Source of the DNA: Bacteroidales bacterium
GTDB lineage: Bacteria > Bacteroidota > Bacteroidia > Bacteroidales > F082
Assembly: GCA_017549805.1 (NCBI GenBank)
Contig: JAFYNJ010000011.1
Span: forward strand, 1 to 64,000
DNA length: 64,000 nucleotides
Direction of reading: 5' to 3'
Shown in pieces: positions 7,105 through 15,329 of the stretch. Below the pieces are notes generated by a model. That model was given only the letters and a program-made list of their open reading frames with translations. It made no database searches and was not told where the DNA came from. Position 1 is the stretch's first letter. Every line of letters starts with the position of its first letter. The position numbers and the translations under genes are program-made.

Positions 7105-7731
7105 ATGGAAGAGGGAAAAACGAAGAAAAGTATCTTGGACGTGGCCAAACGGCTTTTTGAGCGCTTCGGCTACGACAAGACCTCGATGAACGACATCGCA
7201 CGACATTCGCACAAGGCGAAAGGTTCCTTATACTATAACTTTTCAGGAAAAGCGGACATCTTCAAGGCCTTGATCTCTGAAGAGTTCGAGACCATCAAGA
7301 AAGGCCTTGCGGAAAGCAGCAACATCCCCCAAGCGCCCAGCAAGGACAATTCCCAGATAGCAGCCTACCTCCGCCAACGCATGGAGCTCTTCAACAACGC
7401 CCCCATGATCAAGCTGAGTCTCGAAGACCATTTCCATGAGATGAAAAACGAGATCCTGACCATCGCCGACGAGGTGCGGCAGACTTTCGACCAATGGGAA
7501 TGGCAGTTTTTCCATGACGCCTGTATCCTTGGCAAGAAATACCATGTGCTGACTCCCGACATCCAACCCAATGCCTTCGCCGACATGCTCCAGATGCTCC
7601 TCAAATCACTGGAGATCCAATTCTTCGCCAAAAACAAATACGAGGAATCAAAATCCACCTACGAATCCATGATCACCTTCCTTCTTAATGATTATAAAAC
7701 AAATGACAACCTCATACCATGCGAACCATGA
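7105..7731 (+). CDS. TetR/AcrR-family transcriptional repressor
   Basis: A 208-aa one-component regulator. Residues 8-55 carry the TetR helix-turn-helix: ILDVAKRLFERFGYDKTSM, NDIARHSHKAKGSLYYNF, then GKADIFKAL. The remaining 150 residues are the helical ligand-binding and dimerisation domain, whose ligand cannot be predicted. It is the first gene of a five-gene set with a lipoprotein, periplasmic adaptor, RND pump and TolC-type channel; its end overlaps the next ORF. This order suggests it represses the pump and itself, with relief by a pump substrate. A candidate operator lies at 7071-7089. Confidence 0.88.
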   Translation: MEEGKTKKSILDVAKRLFERFGYDKTSMNDIARHSHKAKGSLYYNFSGKADIFKALISEEFETIKKGLAESSNIPQAPSKDNSQIAAYLRQRMELFNNAPMIKLSLEDHFHEMKNEILTIADEVRQTFDQWEWQFFHDACILGKKYHVLTPDIQPNAFADMLQMLLKSLEIQFFAKNKYEESKSTYESMITFLLNDYKTNDNLIPCEP

Positions 7732-8249
7732 AAAGAACACTGCTTTTGACCGCCTGCTGTTGTCTCCTCGCCTTCACCTCCTGCAAAAAAAGCGGAGTCA
7801 ACCTTTTTGCCGGTGACTATTCCTTCAAGACATCCGGAGAAGTCTCCATCAAGGCGACAGCAGAAATCGACGACAACAACGTCACCATTCCGGCATTGCT
7901 GAACATCAGCCTGTCAAACGACATTGGGCAACTTAACATCAGCGTCTCCGACAAAAAGAACGACGAAGTGATCGTGGTGATCAACTATATGAACGGAGAT
8001 GTCATCACCACTACCGGAACATGCGACGGGCAAACGATCTATCTTGACGAGTTCCAACGCGACATCCTTCCCGTGTCCATAAGCACCCTGTTTACGGATT
8101 ACTCCGTCATCACAGTAAGCGGAACCGGGCAAATGTACAATGAAGACATGATCGTTTTCGACATGTCCTATAAAGGCAATGCCACAATAGGTTCCGTAAC
8201 CTACAAAATCAGGGATAAAGATGTCAAGATGGTCGCATATCGCAACTAA
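7728..8249 (+). CDS. Hypothetical lipoprotein in an RND efflux operon
   Basis: A 173-aa predicted lipoprotein. The signal peptide KRTLLLTACCCLLAFTSC places the lipidated cysteine at residue 19, followed by KKSG. The mature part is rich in alternating polar and hydrophobic residues (VSIKATAEIDDNNVTI, VITVSGTGQ), as in a small beta-barrel or lipocalin-like fold, and has no catalytic motif. ATG 7728 overlaps the TetR stop by 4 nt; an ATG three codons earlier (7719) is also possible. It ends 6 nt before the adaptor gene. Its place in the operon suggests an accessory role in the pump or in sensing its substrate. I do not recognise a named family. Confidence 0.6.
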   Translation: MKRTLLLTACCCLLAFTSCKKSGVNLFAGDYSFKTSGEVSIKATAEIDDNNVTIPALLNISLSNDIGQLNISVSDKKNDEVIVVINYMNGDVITTTGTCDGQTIYLDEFQRDILPVSISTLFTDYSVITVSGTGQMYNEDMIVFDMSYKGNATIGSVTYKIRDKDVKMVAYRN

Positions 8250-8255
8250 AAAGCC

Positions 8256-9305
8256 ATGAAAAAACACATCCTCATATTAGCCTTGACAACCCTGCTGTTC
8301 GCTGGATGCACCGACACCGATCCGCAACAGCTCAAGGAGAAATTGATTGGAGGCAACAAACAGGAGCGCGTCATCCCCGTGGGTATCCAAAGCATCGACT
8401 CCATCGGAGGCATTGTGCGCAACACCTACCCTGGCAACCTTGAGGAAGGCCAGTCGGTTGACATGGCCTTCAAGTACGGCGGCATCATCGATCGAATCAA
8501 CGTCAAGGAAGGCAGCAGCGTCAGGAGAGGTCAGGTGTTGGCCCGTGTCTCCTCTCCTTCGATGGAGAGCACACGGCGGTCAGCACAAGCCACCCTCAAC
8601 CAAGCCCAGGATGCCTACGACCGACTCAAGAAGGTGCATGACAACGGCAGCCTGCCCGAGATCAAATGGCAAGAGATGGTCGCCAACCTCGAAAAGGCGC
8701 AGGCCGCTGTCGATCTGGCTGATGCCATGCTGATGGAGAATATCCTCATCGCCCCTTTCAACGGCACTGTGGCTTCGCTCAACGCGGAAGTCGGCGAGAA
8801 CGTCACCCCTTTGAAACCCATCATGAGGATCATCAGCACACAAGGCATCACGGTGAAGATCTCCGTACCGGAAAATGAGATCCACCAACTCGCCATGGGC
8901 GAAGAAGCCGACATCGTCATCCCCGCCTTGGGTGATCGGCACTACCATGGCAAGATCATCGAGAAAGGCATGACCGCCTCTTTGGTCACCCATAGCTATC
9001 CCGTGAAGGTGCTCATCGAGCAACCCGACAAGGAGCTCTATCCCGGGATGATCGCCCGAGTGGTCTTCCATAGTGAAGTCAGCAAAGGCATCGTCATCCC
9101 TGCCAACGCGGTGCTGATCAACCGTGAGGGGAAGTTCGTCTGGATTGCCGAAGACGGCCAAGCCACGCGTCGGCCCATCACGGTGGCAGGCTATTCCGGC
9201 GAAGGGGTCATCGTCAGCGAAGGACTGCGACCCGGCGACAAGGTCATCGTGGAAGGCTATCAAAAGGTAAGCGAGGGGATGAAGGTGAGGGAAGATAAGA
9301 GATAA
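8256..9305 (+). CDS. RND efflux periplasmic adaptor (membrane fusion lipoprotein)
   Basis: A 349-aa HlyD/AcrA-type adaptor that links the inner-membrane RND pump to the outer-membrane channel. The lipoprotein signal is KKHILILALTTLLFAGC, with Cys18 as the lipid anchor. The lipoyl half-domains are visible as GGIIDRINVKEGSSVRRGQ and NILIAPFNGTVASLNAEVG, separated by a helical hairpin (QATLNQAQDAYDRLKKVHD). The beta-barrel and membrane-proximal domains follow, to GDKVIVEGYQKVSEG. The last three residues, DKR, and the stop codon are encoded by a heptamer array that continues into the spacer. Confidence 0.9.
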   Translation: MKKHILILALTTLLFAGCTDTDPQQLKEKLIGGNKQERVIPVGIQSIDSIGGIVRNTYPGNLEEGQSVDMAFKYGGIIDRINVKEGSSVRRGQVLARVSSPSMESTRRSAQATLNQAQDAYDRLKKVHDNGSLPEIKWQEMVANLEKAQAAVDLADAMLMENILIAPFNGTVASLNAEVGENVTPLKPIMRIISTQGITVKISVPENEIHQLAMGEEADIVIPALGDRHYHGKIIEKGMTASLVTHSYPVKVLIEQPDKELYPGMIARVVFHSEVSKGIVIPANAVLINREGKFVWIAEDGQATRRPITVAGYSGEGVIVSEGLRPGDKVIVEGYQKVSEGMKVREDKR

Positions 9306-9318
9306 GAGATAAAAGTTA
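9294..9318 (+). repeat. Heptamer array (GATAAGA)2 GATAAAA
   Basis: Three 7-nt units start at 9294, 9301 and 9308, followed by GTTA. The first unit and part of the second encode the adaptor's final residues DKR and its TAA stop; the rest lies in the 44-nt spacer before the RND gene. Same family as the arrays at 15278 and 32136. Confidence 0.75.
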
Positions 9319-9349
9319 CCCCGTAGGGGTTAAAGCTCGGTAGCAAATT

Positions 9350-12300
9350 ATGAATAGAATAAAGGGAAATAGAGGCATCATCAGCGGCAGCATCAAGCAC
9401 CAGAAAATCGTCTGGGTAGTGGTGTTGGTCATCGTGGCCTTCGGCATCTATGCCCTTGTCGAGATGAAGAAGGACGAGTTCCCGGCCTTCTCCTATCCCC
9501 AAGGTATCGTGGCAGGCGTCTATCCCGGCGCCAGCTCCGAAGAAGTAGAGGCGCAGCTGACCAAGCCTTTGGAGGAGATGCTGTTTACCCTTCCCGAGGT
9601 CGATCGAAACAAGACCTATTCCGTGACCAAGGAAGGCATCTGCTATGTCTATGTGATGCTCGACTTGACCAAGAGCGACTATGCCCAGGCTTGGACGAAG
9701 ATCCGCAACAAAATCAACGAGTCCAAGACGCTGAGCTTCCCGGCAGGTGTGCTCGCCATCGCCGTCATCGACGACTTCGGCGACACCTCCTCGCTGCTTA
9801 TTGCCATGGAATCGGCCGACAAGACCTACCGTGAGATGCATGGCTACACCGAAGACCTCAAACGCCGCTTGCTCGACATTCCCCAGACGGGCAACGTGCG
9901 CGTCATGGGCGAGCAAACCGAGGAGATTGCCGTAACCGTCGATAAGGAGAAGCTGTCGTTCTACGGCATCAGCCCCAACACCTTGATGCTGCAATATGCG
10001 TCACAAGGCTTTCTAACCACCAGTGGTACCATGGAGACCGAGACGTTCGACTTCCCGTTGCACATCAAGAACCCCATGGTCTCGGAGAAGGAACTCGAAG
10101 AGCAGATCATCTATTCCGACGCGACGGGAAACACGGTGCGTTTGCGCGACGTGGCCACCGTCGAACGCCGTCTCGCAGAGCCCTCCAAAGTAGTGAACTT
10201 CAACGGCCATGACGCCTTGGTTATCTCTGTCGAGATGCGCAAGGGTTTCAACATCGTCGCCTACGGCAAAGCCGTGGAAAAGGTGCTCTCCGAGTTCCGT
10301 CAGACCTTGCCCGACAGCGTACATCTATATCGTATCACCGACCAGCCCAAGGTAGTTCAAAAGTCGGTCAGCAGCTTCCTGCGCGACCTGCTCATCTCCA
10401 TGATCGTGGTCATCGCCGTCATGCTGCTGCTCTTCCCCTTCCGCACGGCGCTCATCGCCAGTTCCGGACTGCCCATTTGCACTGCCATGAGCATCGGCTT
10501 GATGTATCTCTTCGGCATCGAGCTGAACACCGTCACCTTGGCGGCGCTCATCGTGGTACTCGGCATGATCGTCGACGACTCCATCATCAACATCGACGGC
10601 TATATTGACAAGTTGAGCCAGGGCTATAAACCCTTTGACGCCGCCGTGAGCAGCGCCAAAGAACTGTTCATGCCCATGCTCATCGCCACTGGTGCCATCG
10701 CCACCATGTTTTTCCCCATGACGGGCATCATCACCGGTCCCTTGGGCGACTTCGTGCAGCTCTTCCCATGGACCGTTGCCTTCTCGCTGATGGCTTCCTT
10801 GGCCTACGCCATGCTCGTTATCCCCTCCTTGGAAATCATGTTCATCAGGCCTGAGACCGACAAACCCCGCCATAACGGCTTTTTAAGGGCGCAAATGAAG
10901 TTCTTCAGGCTCCTGCAAAACCTTTACGACAAGATGCAGAGCCATTGTTTCAGGCATCCAAGTTTTACCATCGGGATGGGAATAGGCTCCATTGTCCTCG
11001 GTGTACTGATGTTCCTTGCTTTGAACGTTCAGATGATGCCCAACGCCGAACGCGACTGCTTCGCCGTAGAAATCCGTCTGCCTGAAGGCAGCAGCCTCGA
11101 AGCCACCACCCGCATCAGCGACTCTTTGCAACAGATGATGCTGACCGACCAACGCGTTACTTCGGTGACCGCTTTCATCGGCGAGACCGCACCGCGTTTC
11201 CATGTGACCTACGCCCCCAGCATCCCAGCCAACAACCTGTCACAACTCATCGTCAACACCACCTCGAAACAAGCCACCGAAGACCTGTTGAAAGAGATGG
11301 ATGACAAATACGCCTACTACTTCGCTGAAGCCCATGTGCGCTTCCGCCAACTCGACTATCAGGCCGTTTCGACCCCTGTGGAGATCTATGTCTTCGGCGA
11401 CGACTACACCAAAACAGCACCCGTGGCTCAACAAATCAAGGACTACATGCTCACCCTCGACGATGAGTTGCGTTGGGTGCACTCGGATTACGACGAGTTC
11501 CTGACTTCAGTGAAAGTGACCATGAAACCCGAGGAATGCGCCCGTTTAGGCATCACCAAGGGAATGCTCTCGCTCAACTTGGCTACCAGTCTTAACGGGC
11601 AACCTCTGACCACCGTGTGGGAAGGCAGCAGAAGCATCCCCGTCAAGCTATACGGCACGGCCAACTACGACCCCAACGATTACGAATCGGTACAAAACCA
11701 GCTGATTCCCACCATGATTCCCGGTGTCAACGTGCCTTTGCGCCAGGTGGCCGACATCACCCCCGACTGGCATCCTGCCTATTTGGTGCACCACGATGGC
11801 AAAAACGCCATCACCCTGGCTGCCGACATGAAGTTTTGGAGGTCGCATACAGCCAGCATGAAGAAGATCCAGCACTATATCGACACTAAGGTGCGTCCCA
11901 CCCTCCCCGAAGGCGTAAATATCGAATACGGCGGCCTCTCCACGCTGAACGCCATGGTTATCCCTCAAATCTTGAAGAGCCTTATCGCTGCCATCCTGGT
12001 CTTGTTGGCCTTCCTTGTTGCCTACTTCAAGAAACTCAACCTCGCCTTGCTGACGCTTTGCTCCAGCAGCCTGTGTATGTTCGGTGCCTTCTTCGGCGAA
12101 TGGCTCTTCGGGCTCGACTTCGGCATGACTTCTGTGCTCGGCGTGGTCAGCCTTATCGGCATCATCGTCCGCAACGGCATCGTGATGTACGAATATGCCG
12201 AGACCCTGCGTGTTGACGAGGGCTTGGATGCCAAGGAAGCTGCCATGAAGGCCGGCAGCCGACGCATGAGGCCCATCTTCCTCACCTCCGCCACTACCGC

Positions 12301-12472
12301 CTTGGGCGTGTTGCCCATGATCATCACGCGCAACCCATTGTGGATGCCAATGGGTGTCGTTATCTGCTTCGGCGTGGTGCTCTCCATGGTGATCATCCTC
12401 GCCGTCATGCCCGTGATGTATTGGCAAATCTTCAGAACCTCAAAGAAAACCCTTCAACCTGAAACTGCATGA
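9350..12472 (+). CDS. RND-family efflux transporter, inner-membrane pump
   Basis: A 1040-aa proton-driven exporter of the AcrB/HAE1 superfamily. The N-terminal helix is KIVWVVVLVIVAFGIYALV. The first porter domain has the family signature YPGASSEEVEAQLTKPLEE. TM4 carries the acidic pair in GMIVDDSIINIDGYID, the counterpart of the proton-relay aspartates of AcrB. TM10 has GIIVRNGIVMYEY, with Arg where AcrB has Lys940. Two large periplasmic loops and 12 membrane helices fit the family. Its stop overlaps the TolC-like gene by 4 nt (ATGA), so the two are translationally coupled. Whether it exports drugs, metals or lipids cannot be told from sequence. Confidence 0.93.
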   Translation: MNRIKGNRGIISGSIKHQKIVWVVVLVIVAFGIYALVEMKKDEFPAFSYPQGIVAGVYPGASSEEVEAQLTKPLEEMLFTLPEVDRNKTYSVTKEGICYVYVMLDLTKSDYAQAWTKIRNKINESKTLSFPAGVLAIAVIDDFGDTSSLLIAMESADKTYREMHGYTEDLKRRLLDIPQTGNVRVMGEQTEEIAVTVDKEKLSFYGISPNTLMLQYASQGFLTTSGTMETETFDFPLHIKNPMVSEKELEEQIIYSDATGNTVRLRDVATVERRLAEPSKVVNFNGHDALVISVEMRKGFNIVAYGKAVEKVLSEFRQTLPDSVHLYRITDQPKVVQKSVSSFLRDLLISMIVVIAVMLLLFPFRTALIASSGLPICTAMSIGLMYLFGIELNTVTLAALIVVLGMIVDDSIINIDGYIDKLSQGYKPFDAAVSSAKELFMPMLIATGAIATMFFPMTGIITGPLGDFVQLFPWTVAFSLMASLAYAMLVIPSLEIMFIRPETDKPRHNGFLRAQMKFFRLLQNLYDKMQSHCFRHPSFTIGMGIGSIVLGVLMFLALNVQMMPNAERDCFAVEIRLPEGSSLEATTRISDSLQQMMLTDQRVTSVTAFIGETAPRFHVTYAPSIPANNLSQLIVNTTSKQATEDLLKEMDDKYAYYFAEAHVRFRQLDYQAVSTPVEIYVFGDDYTKTAPVAQQIKDYMLTLDDELRWVHSDYDEFLTSVKVTMKPEECARLGITKGMLSLNLATSLNGQPLTTVWEGSRSIPVKLYGTANYDPNDYESVQNQLIPTMIPGVNVPLRQVADITPDWHPAYLVHHDGKNAITLAADMKFWRSHTASMKKIQHYIDTKVRPTLPEGVNIEYGGLSTLNAMVIPQILKSLIAAILVLLAFLVAYFKKLNLALLTLCSSSLCMFGAFFGEWLFGLDFGMTSVLGVVSLIGIIVRNGIVMYEYAETLRVDEGLDAKEAAMKAGSRRMRPIFLTSATTALGVLPMIITRNPLWMPMGVVICFGVVLSMVIILAVMPVMYWQIFRTSKKTLQPETA

Positions 12473-13818
12473 AGACACGCATCGCCATTATAATGACCCT
12501 GTTTTTGGCCATAAGCAGCATGGCTCAGGAAACCGACTCGGTACGCCGCCTTACGGTGACCGACTGCGTCGATTTGGCCTTGCAGAACAACCTGGAGCTG
12601 CAAAACAGCCAGCTGGAAATCGAGAAGGCTCAGGCCACCAAGAACCAGGCACGAGCTGAATATTTCCCAACCGTCTCAGCCCAAGCGCTTGCATTCGATG
12701 CCTTGAATCCATTTGTCACCTTCGGCATCGAGGACATCGACAACGCCTTGGTCCGACAAACCCTTTATAACCTGTATGCCCAATACGGTGCTTTCTTGGG
12801 TCTGAAAAAGGAATACTCCTTCGTGCAGAACGGGGTGATTGCCAACGTGATGGCTACGGAACCGCTATTTGCCGGAGGACGCATCTATCATGGCAACCAA
12901 CTGGCCAAGCTGGGCATCGAAGCTGCAGCATACCAAACCAAGATCAAGGAAGACGAGATCAGCCTCCAGACGGAATGCCTCTATTGGCAAATCGTCTCCC
13001 TTCAGGAAAAGATCGCCACACTTGACCAACTGGACCAGCTGTTGGACACCCTGAGCAAGGACCTTTCCGGTGCCATCGAGGCGGGACTGGCCATGCCCAC
13101 CGACCAGTATAAGGTCACCATCAAACAAAACGAAAGCCAGCTGAACCGCAAGAAGGTTGAGGACGGCATCACCCTGCTGAAGATGGCTTTAGGGCAATAC
13201 ATCGGGATGGATTGGCAGACCTTGGTTCTAACCGACACCCTTGGCATTGAAACAGAGCCTACCGCCTATTTCCAGGCCGCCCACGAGGCCGTCGCGCAAC
13301 GTAACGAAAGCCGTCTCCTCGACCTCTCCATTGAAGCGGAAGGCCTGAAGAAAAAGATGACCCTCGGCGAAGCTCTTCCCTCCTTGTTGGTCGGTGGAAG
13401 CGCCAACTACCACACCATCTTGGACAACGCCAAACCCAACGCCATGGTCTTCGCCGTGCTGCAAGTGCCAATCACCGATTGGCACAAGACCACCTACAAG
13501 CTCAAGAAGCACGACCTCGACAGGGAGATGGCGGAGAACACCCGCCGCGACTTCGAGGAGAAGATGGAACTGCAAACCAACCAAGCCTGGTTCAACCTGC
13601 AGCAGAGCTGGCTGCGCATCACCATGGCCCAGACCGCGTTGAGCGACGCCGAAGCCAACCTGAAAATCGTCAGCGACTATTATGAAGCCGGATTGGTGGC
13701 ATTGTCCGACCTCCTCGAGGCACAGACCATGCTCAAGCATAGCCGCGACGAGTTGACCGACAGTCGCGTGGAATATCGTCTCAACTTAGTAAAATACAAG
13801 CAATTAACCAAGATGTGA
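12469..13818 (+). CDS. TolC-family outer-membrane efflux protein
   Basis: A 449-aa outer-membrane channel that completes the tripartite pump. A signal peptide ends near SSMAQ (residues 1-20). The two TolC repeats are seen as coiled helices: LTVTDCVDLALQNNLELQNSQLEIEKAQ near the start and LSDAEANLKIVSDYYEAG with SDLLEAQTML near the end, the latter being the typical OEP signature. Length is normal. It is the last gene of the TetR-RND operon and overlaps the RND stop. Its last 15 nt overlap the convergent gltX gene, with no terminator hairpin seen between them. Confidence 0.9.
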   Translation: MKTRIAIIMTLFLAISSMAQETDSVRRLTVTDCVDLALQNNLELQNSQLEIEKAQATKNQARAEYFPTVSAQALAFDALNPFVTFGIEDIDNALVRQTLYNLYAQYGAFLGLKKEYSFVQNGVIANVMATEPLFAGGRIYHGNQLAKLGIEAAAYQTKIKEDEISLQTECLYWQIVSLQEKIATLDQLDQLLDTLSKDLSGAIEAGLAMPTDQYKVTIKQNESQLNRKKVEDGITLLKMALGQYIGMDWQTLVLTDTLGIETEPTAYFQAAHEAVAQRNESRLLDLSIEAEGLKKKMTLGEALPSLLVGGSANYHTILDNAKPNAMVFAVLQVPITDWHKTTYKLKKHDLDREMAENTRRDFEEKMELQTNQAWFNLQQSWLRITMAQTALSDAEANLKIVSDYYEAGLVALSDLLEAQTMLKHSRDELTDSRVEYRLNLVKYKQLTKM

Positions 13819-15270
13819 TTGGATGAAATCCAATCCAGCCTTCAGTCGTTTCAAGGTCTCTTCCTTGCCGATCAAATACATGATGTCGGTGGAACCACCC
13901 GGCGTGGCCAGCAGGCCCGACATGGCGATGCGTGAAGGCCACATCAGCGGACCGTACTTGATGTTGTTGTCGGCTGCCACCTTGCCAAAGGCCTCGCTCA
14001 ACGTCTCCTCGTCCCAAGTGTCGATTTGGTTGACGGCATCGATGGTGATCTTGAGGATGTCCACCGAAGTCTCCAAGGTGGATTTGTTCTTCTTGTTGAC
14101 ATACAGCTCCACGTCGTAAGGCGCCACTTCATACAAGAACTTCAGCTTCTCGGGAATTTCCGTGAACTTGTTGATGCGCGGCTGCATCAGCGTGGCAAGC
14201 TTGTTCCACTTTGCCTCCAGGAAGGTGTCTTTCACGCCCGAATAGTCGAAGGCCATCTTCGAGAATTCCTCAAACGGCATGGCTTGGATATGTTGGGCGT
14301 TGACCCAATCCAGCTTCTGGTAGTCGAACACGGCCGGGCTCTTGTGCAGACCCGCCACTGAGAACACTTCGCAAAGCTCGTCCATCGAGAAGATCTCGCG
14401 TTCGTTTTTCGGCGACCAGCCCAGCAGGGCGATGTAGTTGATGATGGCTTCAGGCAGATAGCCTTCTTCCACCAAGGCCTGGAAACTCACGGCACCATGG
14501 CGCTTCGAGAGCTTACTCACCGTGCCGTCGGGATTCTTGCCGTTGATCAGGGGCAGGTGGATGTAGCATGGCACTTCCCAGCCAAAGGCTTGGTAGAGCA
14601 GGATGTATTTCGGGTTCGACGAGAGGTATTCGCTGCCGCGGATGATATGCGTGATGCCCATCAGGTAGTCGTCAACGACATTGGCGAAGTTGTAGGTCGG
14701 CATGCCGTCGCTCTTCAGCAAGATCTGGTCGTCGAGGGTCTCGTTTTCCACGGTGATTTCGCCATAGACCAAGTCGTTGAAAGTGGTGGTGCCTTCATGC
14801 GGCACCTTTTGACGGATCACGTACGGTTTGCCCTCAGCCAGGTTCTTCTTCACCTCCTCGGCACTTAAGTCGCGGCAATGGCAAGAACTCTCAAAGGGAT
14901 TCTCCTTGCCTTCCTCGTCCTCGGCAGGTTCTTCTTCCGTCTTGGCGCAGAAGCAATAGTAGGCCGCACCCTTCTCGATGAGCTTCATGGCATATTCCTT
15001 ATAAATGGCCTTGCGTTCGCTCTGGATATACGGACCGTAGTCGCCACCCACGTCCGGACCTTCGTCGTGATGGATATTGGCCGTTTCAAGGGTCTCATAG
15101 ATCACGCGCGTGGCGTCTTCCACATAGCGTTTCTGGTCGGTGTCCTCAATACGGAGCACGAATTTTCCGTTTTGTGATCTGGCAAAAAGATAGGCATACA
15201 AGGCGGTTCTCAGGTTGCCGATATGCATATAGCCCGTTGGGCTGGGAGCGAAGCGTGTTCTGACTGTCAT
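13804..15270 (-). CDS. gltX: Glutamyl-tRNA synthetase
   Basis: A 488-aa class I aminoacyl-tRNA synthetase that charges tRNA-Glu. The N-terminal RFAPSPTGYMHIGNLRTALY holds the HIGH-type motif (HIGN). The KMSKS-type loop is SKLSKRHG, near residue 250. Zinc-ligand-like cysteines occur in YYCFCAKTE and SSCHCRD. LRIEDTDQKRYVEDA and the C-terminal helical anticodon-binding domain are as expected for the family. It is transcribed away from the upstream gene, with a -7 box at 15318-15325, so its leader contains a 35-nt heptamer array. It converges on tolC with a 15-nt overlap. Confidence 0.96.
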   Translation of the reverse strand: MTVRTRFAPSPTGYMHIGNLRTALYAYLFARSQNGKFVLRIEDTDQKRYVEDATRVIYETLETANIHHDEGPDVGGDYGPYIQSERKAIYKEYAMKLIEKGAAYYCFCAKTEEEPAEDEEGKENPFESSCHCRDLSAEEVKKNLAEGKPYVIRQKVPHEGTTTFNDLVYGEITVENETLDDQILLKSDGMPTYNFANVVDDYLMGITHIIRGSEYLSSNPKYILLYQAFGWEVPCYIHLPLINGKNPDGTVSKLSKRHGAVSFQALVEEGYLPEAIINYIALLGWSPKNEREIFSMDELCEVFSVAGLHKSPAVFDYQKLDWVNAQHIQAMPFEEFSKMAFDYSGVKDTFLEAKWNKLATLMQPRINKFTEIPEKLKFLYEVAPYDVELYVNKKNKSTLETSVDILKITIDAVNQIDTWDEETLSEAFGKVAADNNIKYGPLMWPSRIAMSGLLATPGGSTDIMYLIGKEETLKRLKAGLDFIQSHLG

Positions 15271-15275
15271 ATTTC

Positions 15276-15310
15276 TAGATAAAAGATAAGAGATAAAAGA
15301 TAAAAGTTAT
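15276..15310 (-). repeat. Heptamer array in the gltX leader, identical to 32134-32168
   Basis: On the plus strand four 7-nt units GATAAAA, GATAAGA, GATAAAA, GATAAAA begin at 15278, followed by GTTAT. All 35 bases are identical to the array between purC and the S46 gene, 17 kb away. Here it lies in the spacer between gltX and the symporter gene, on the transcribed side of the gltX promoter, so the mRNA carries the pyrimidine-rich complement. Confidence 0.8.
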
Positions 15311-15317
15311 TAGAGCG

Positions 15318-15325
15318 CAAAAATA
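15318..15325 (-). promoter_or_regulatory. -7 promoter box (TATTTTTG) for gltX
   Basis: Reads TATTTTTG on the minus strand, 47 nt upstream of the gltX ATG; the heptamer array fills the leader. Confidence 0.5.
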
Positions 15326-15329
15326 CGAA

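Noticed and set aside
9318..9330. CCCCGTAGGGG hairpin in the adaptor/RND spacer as a terminator
   Set aside because: The stem is only 4 bp with no T-run, and it lies inside an operon; a similar CCCGTAGGG occurs at 18470 but the match is too short to call a family.
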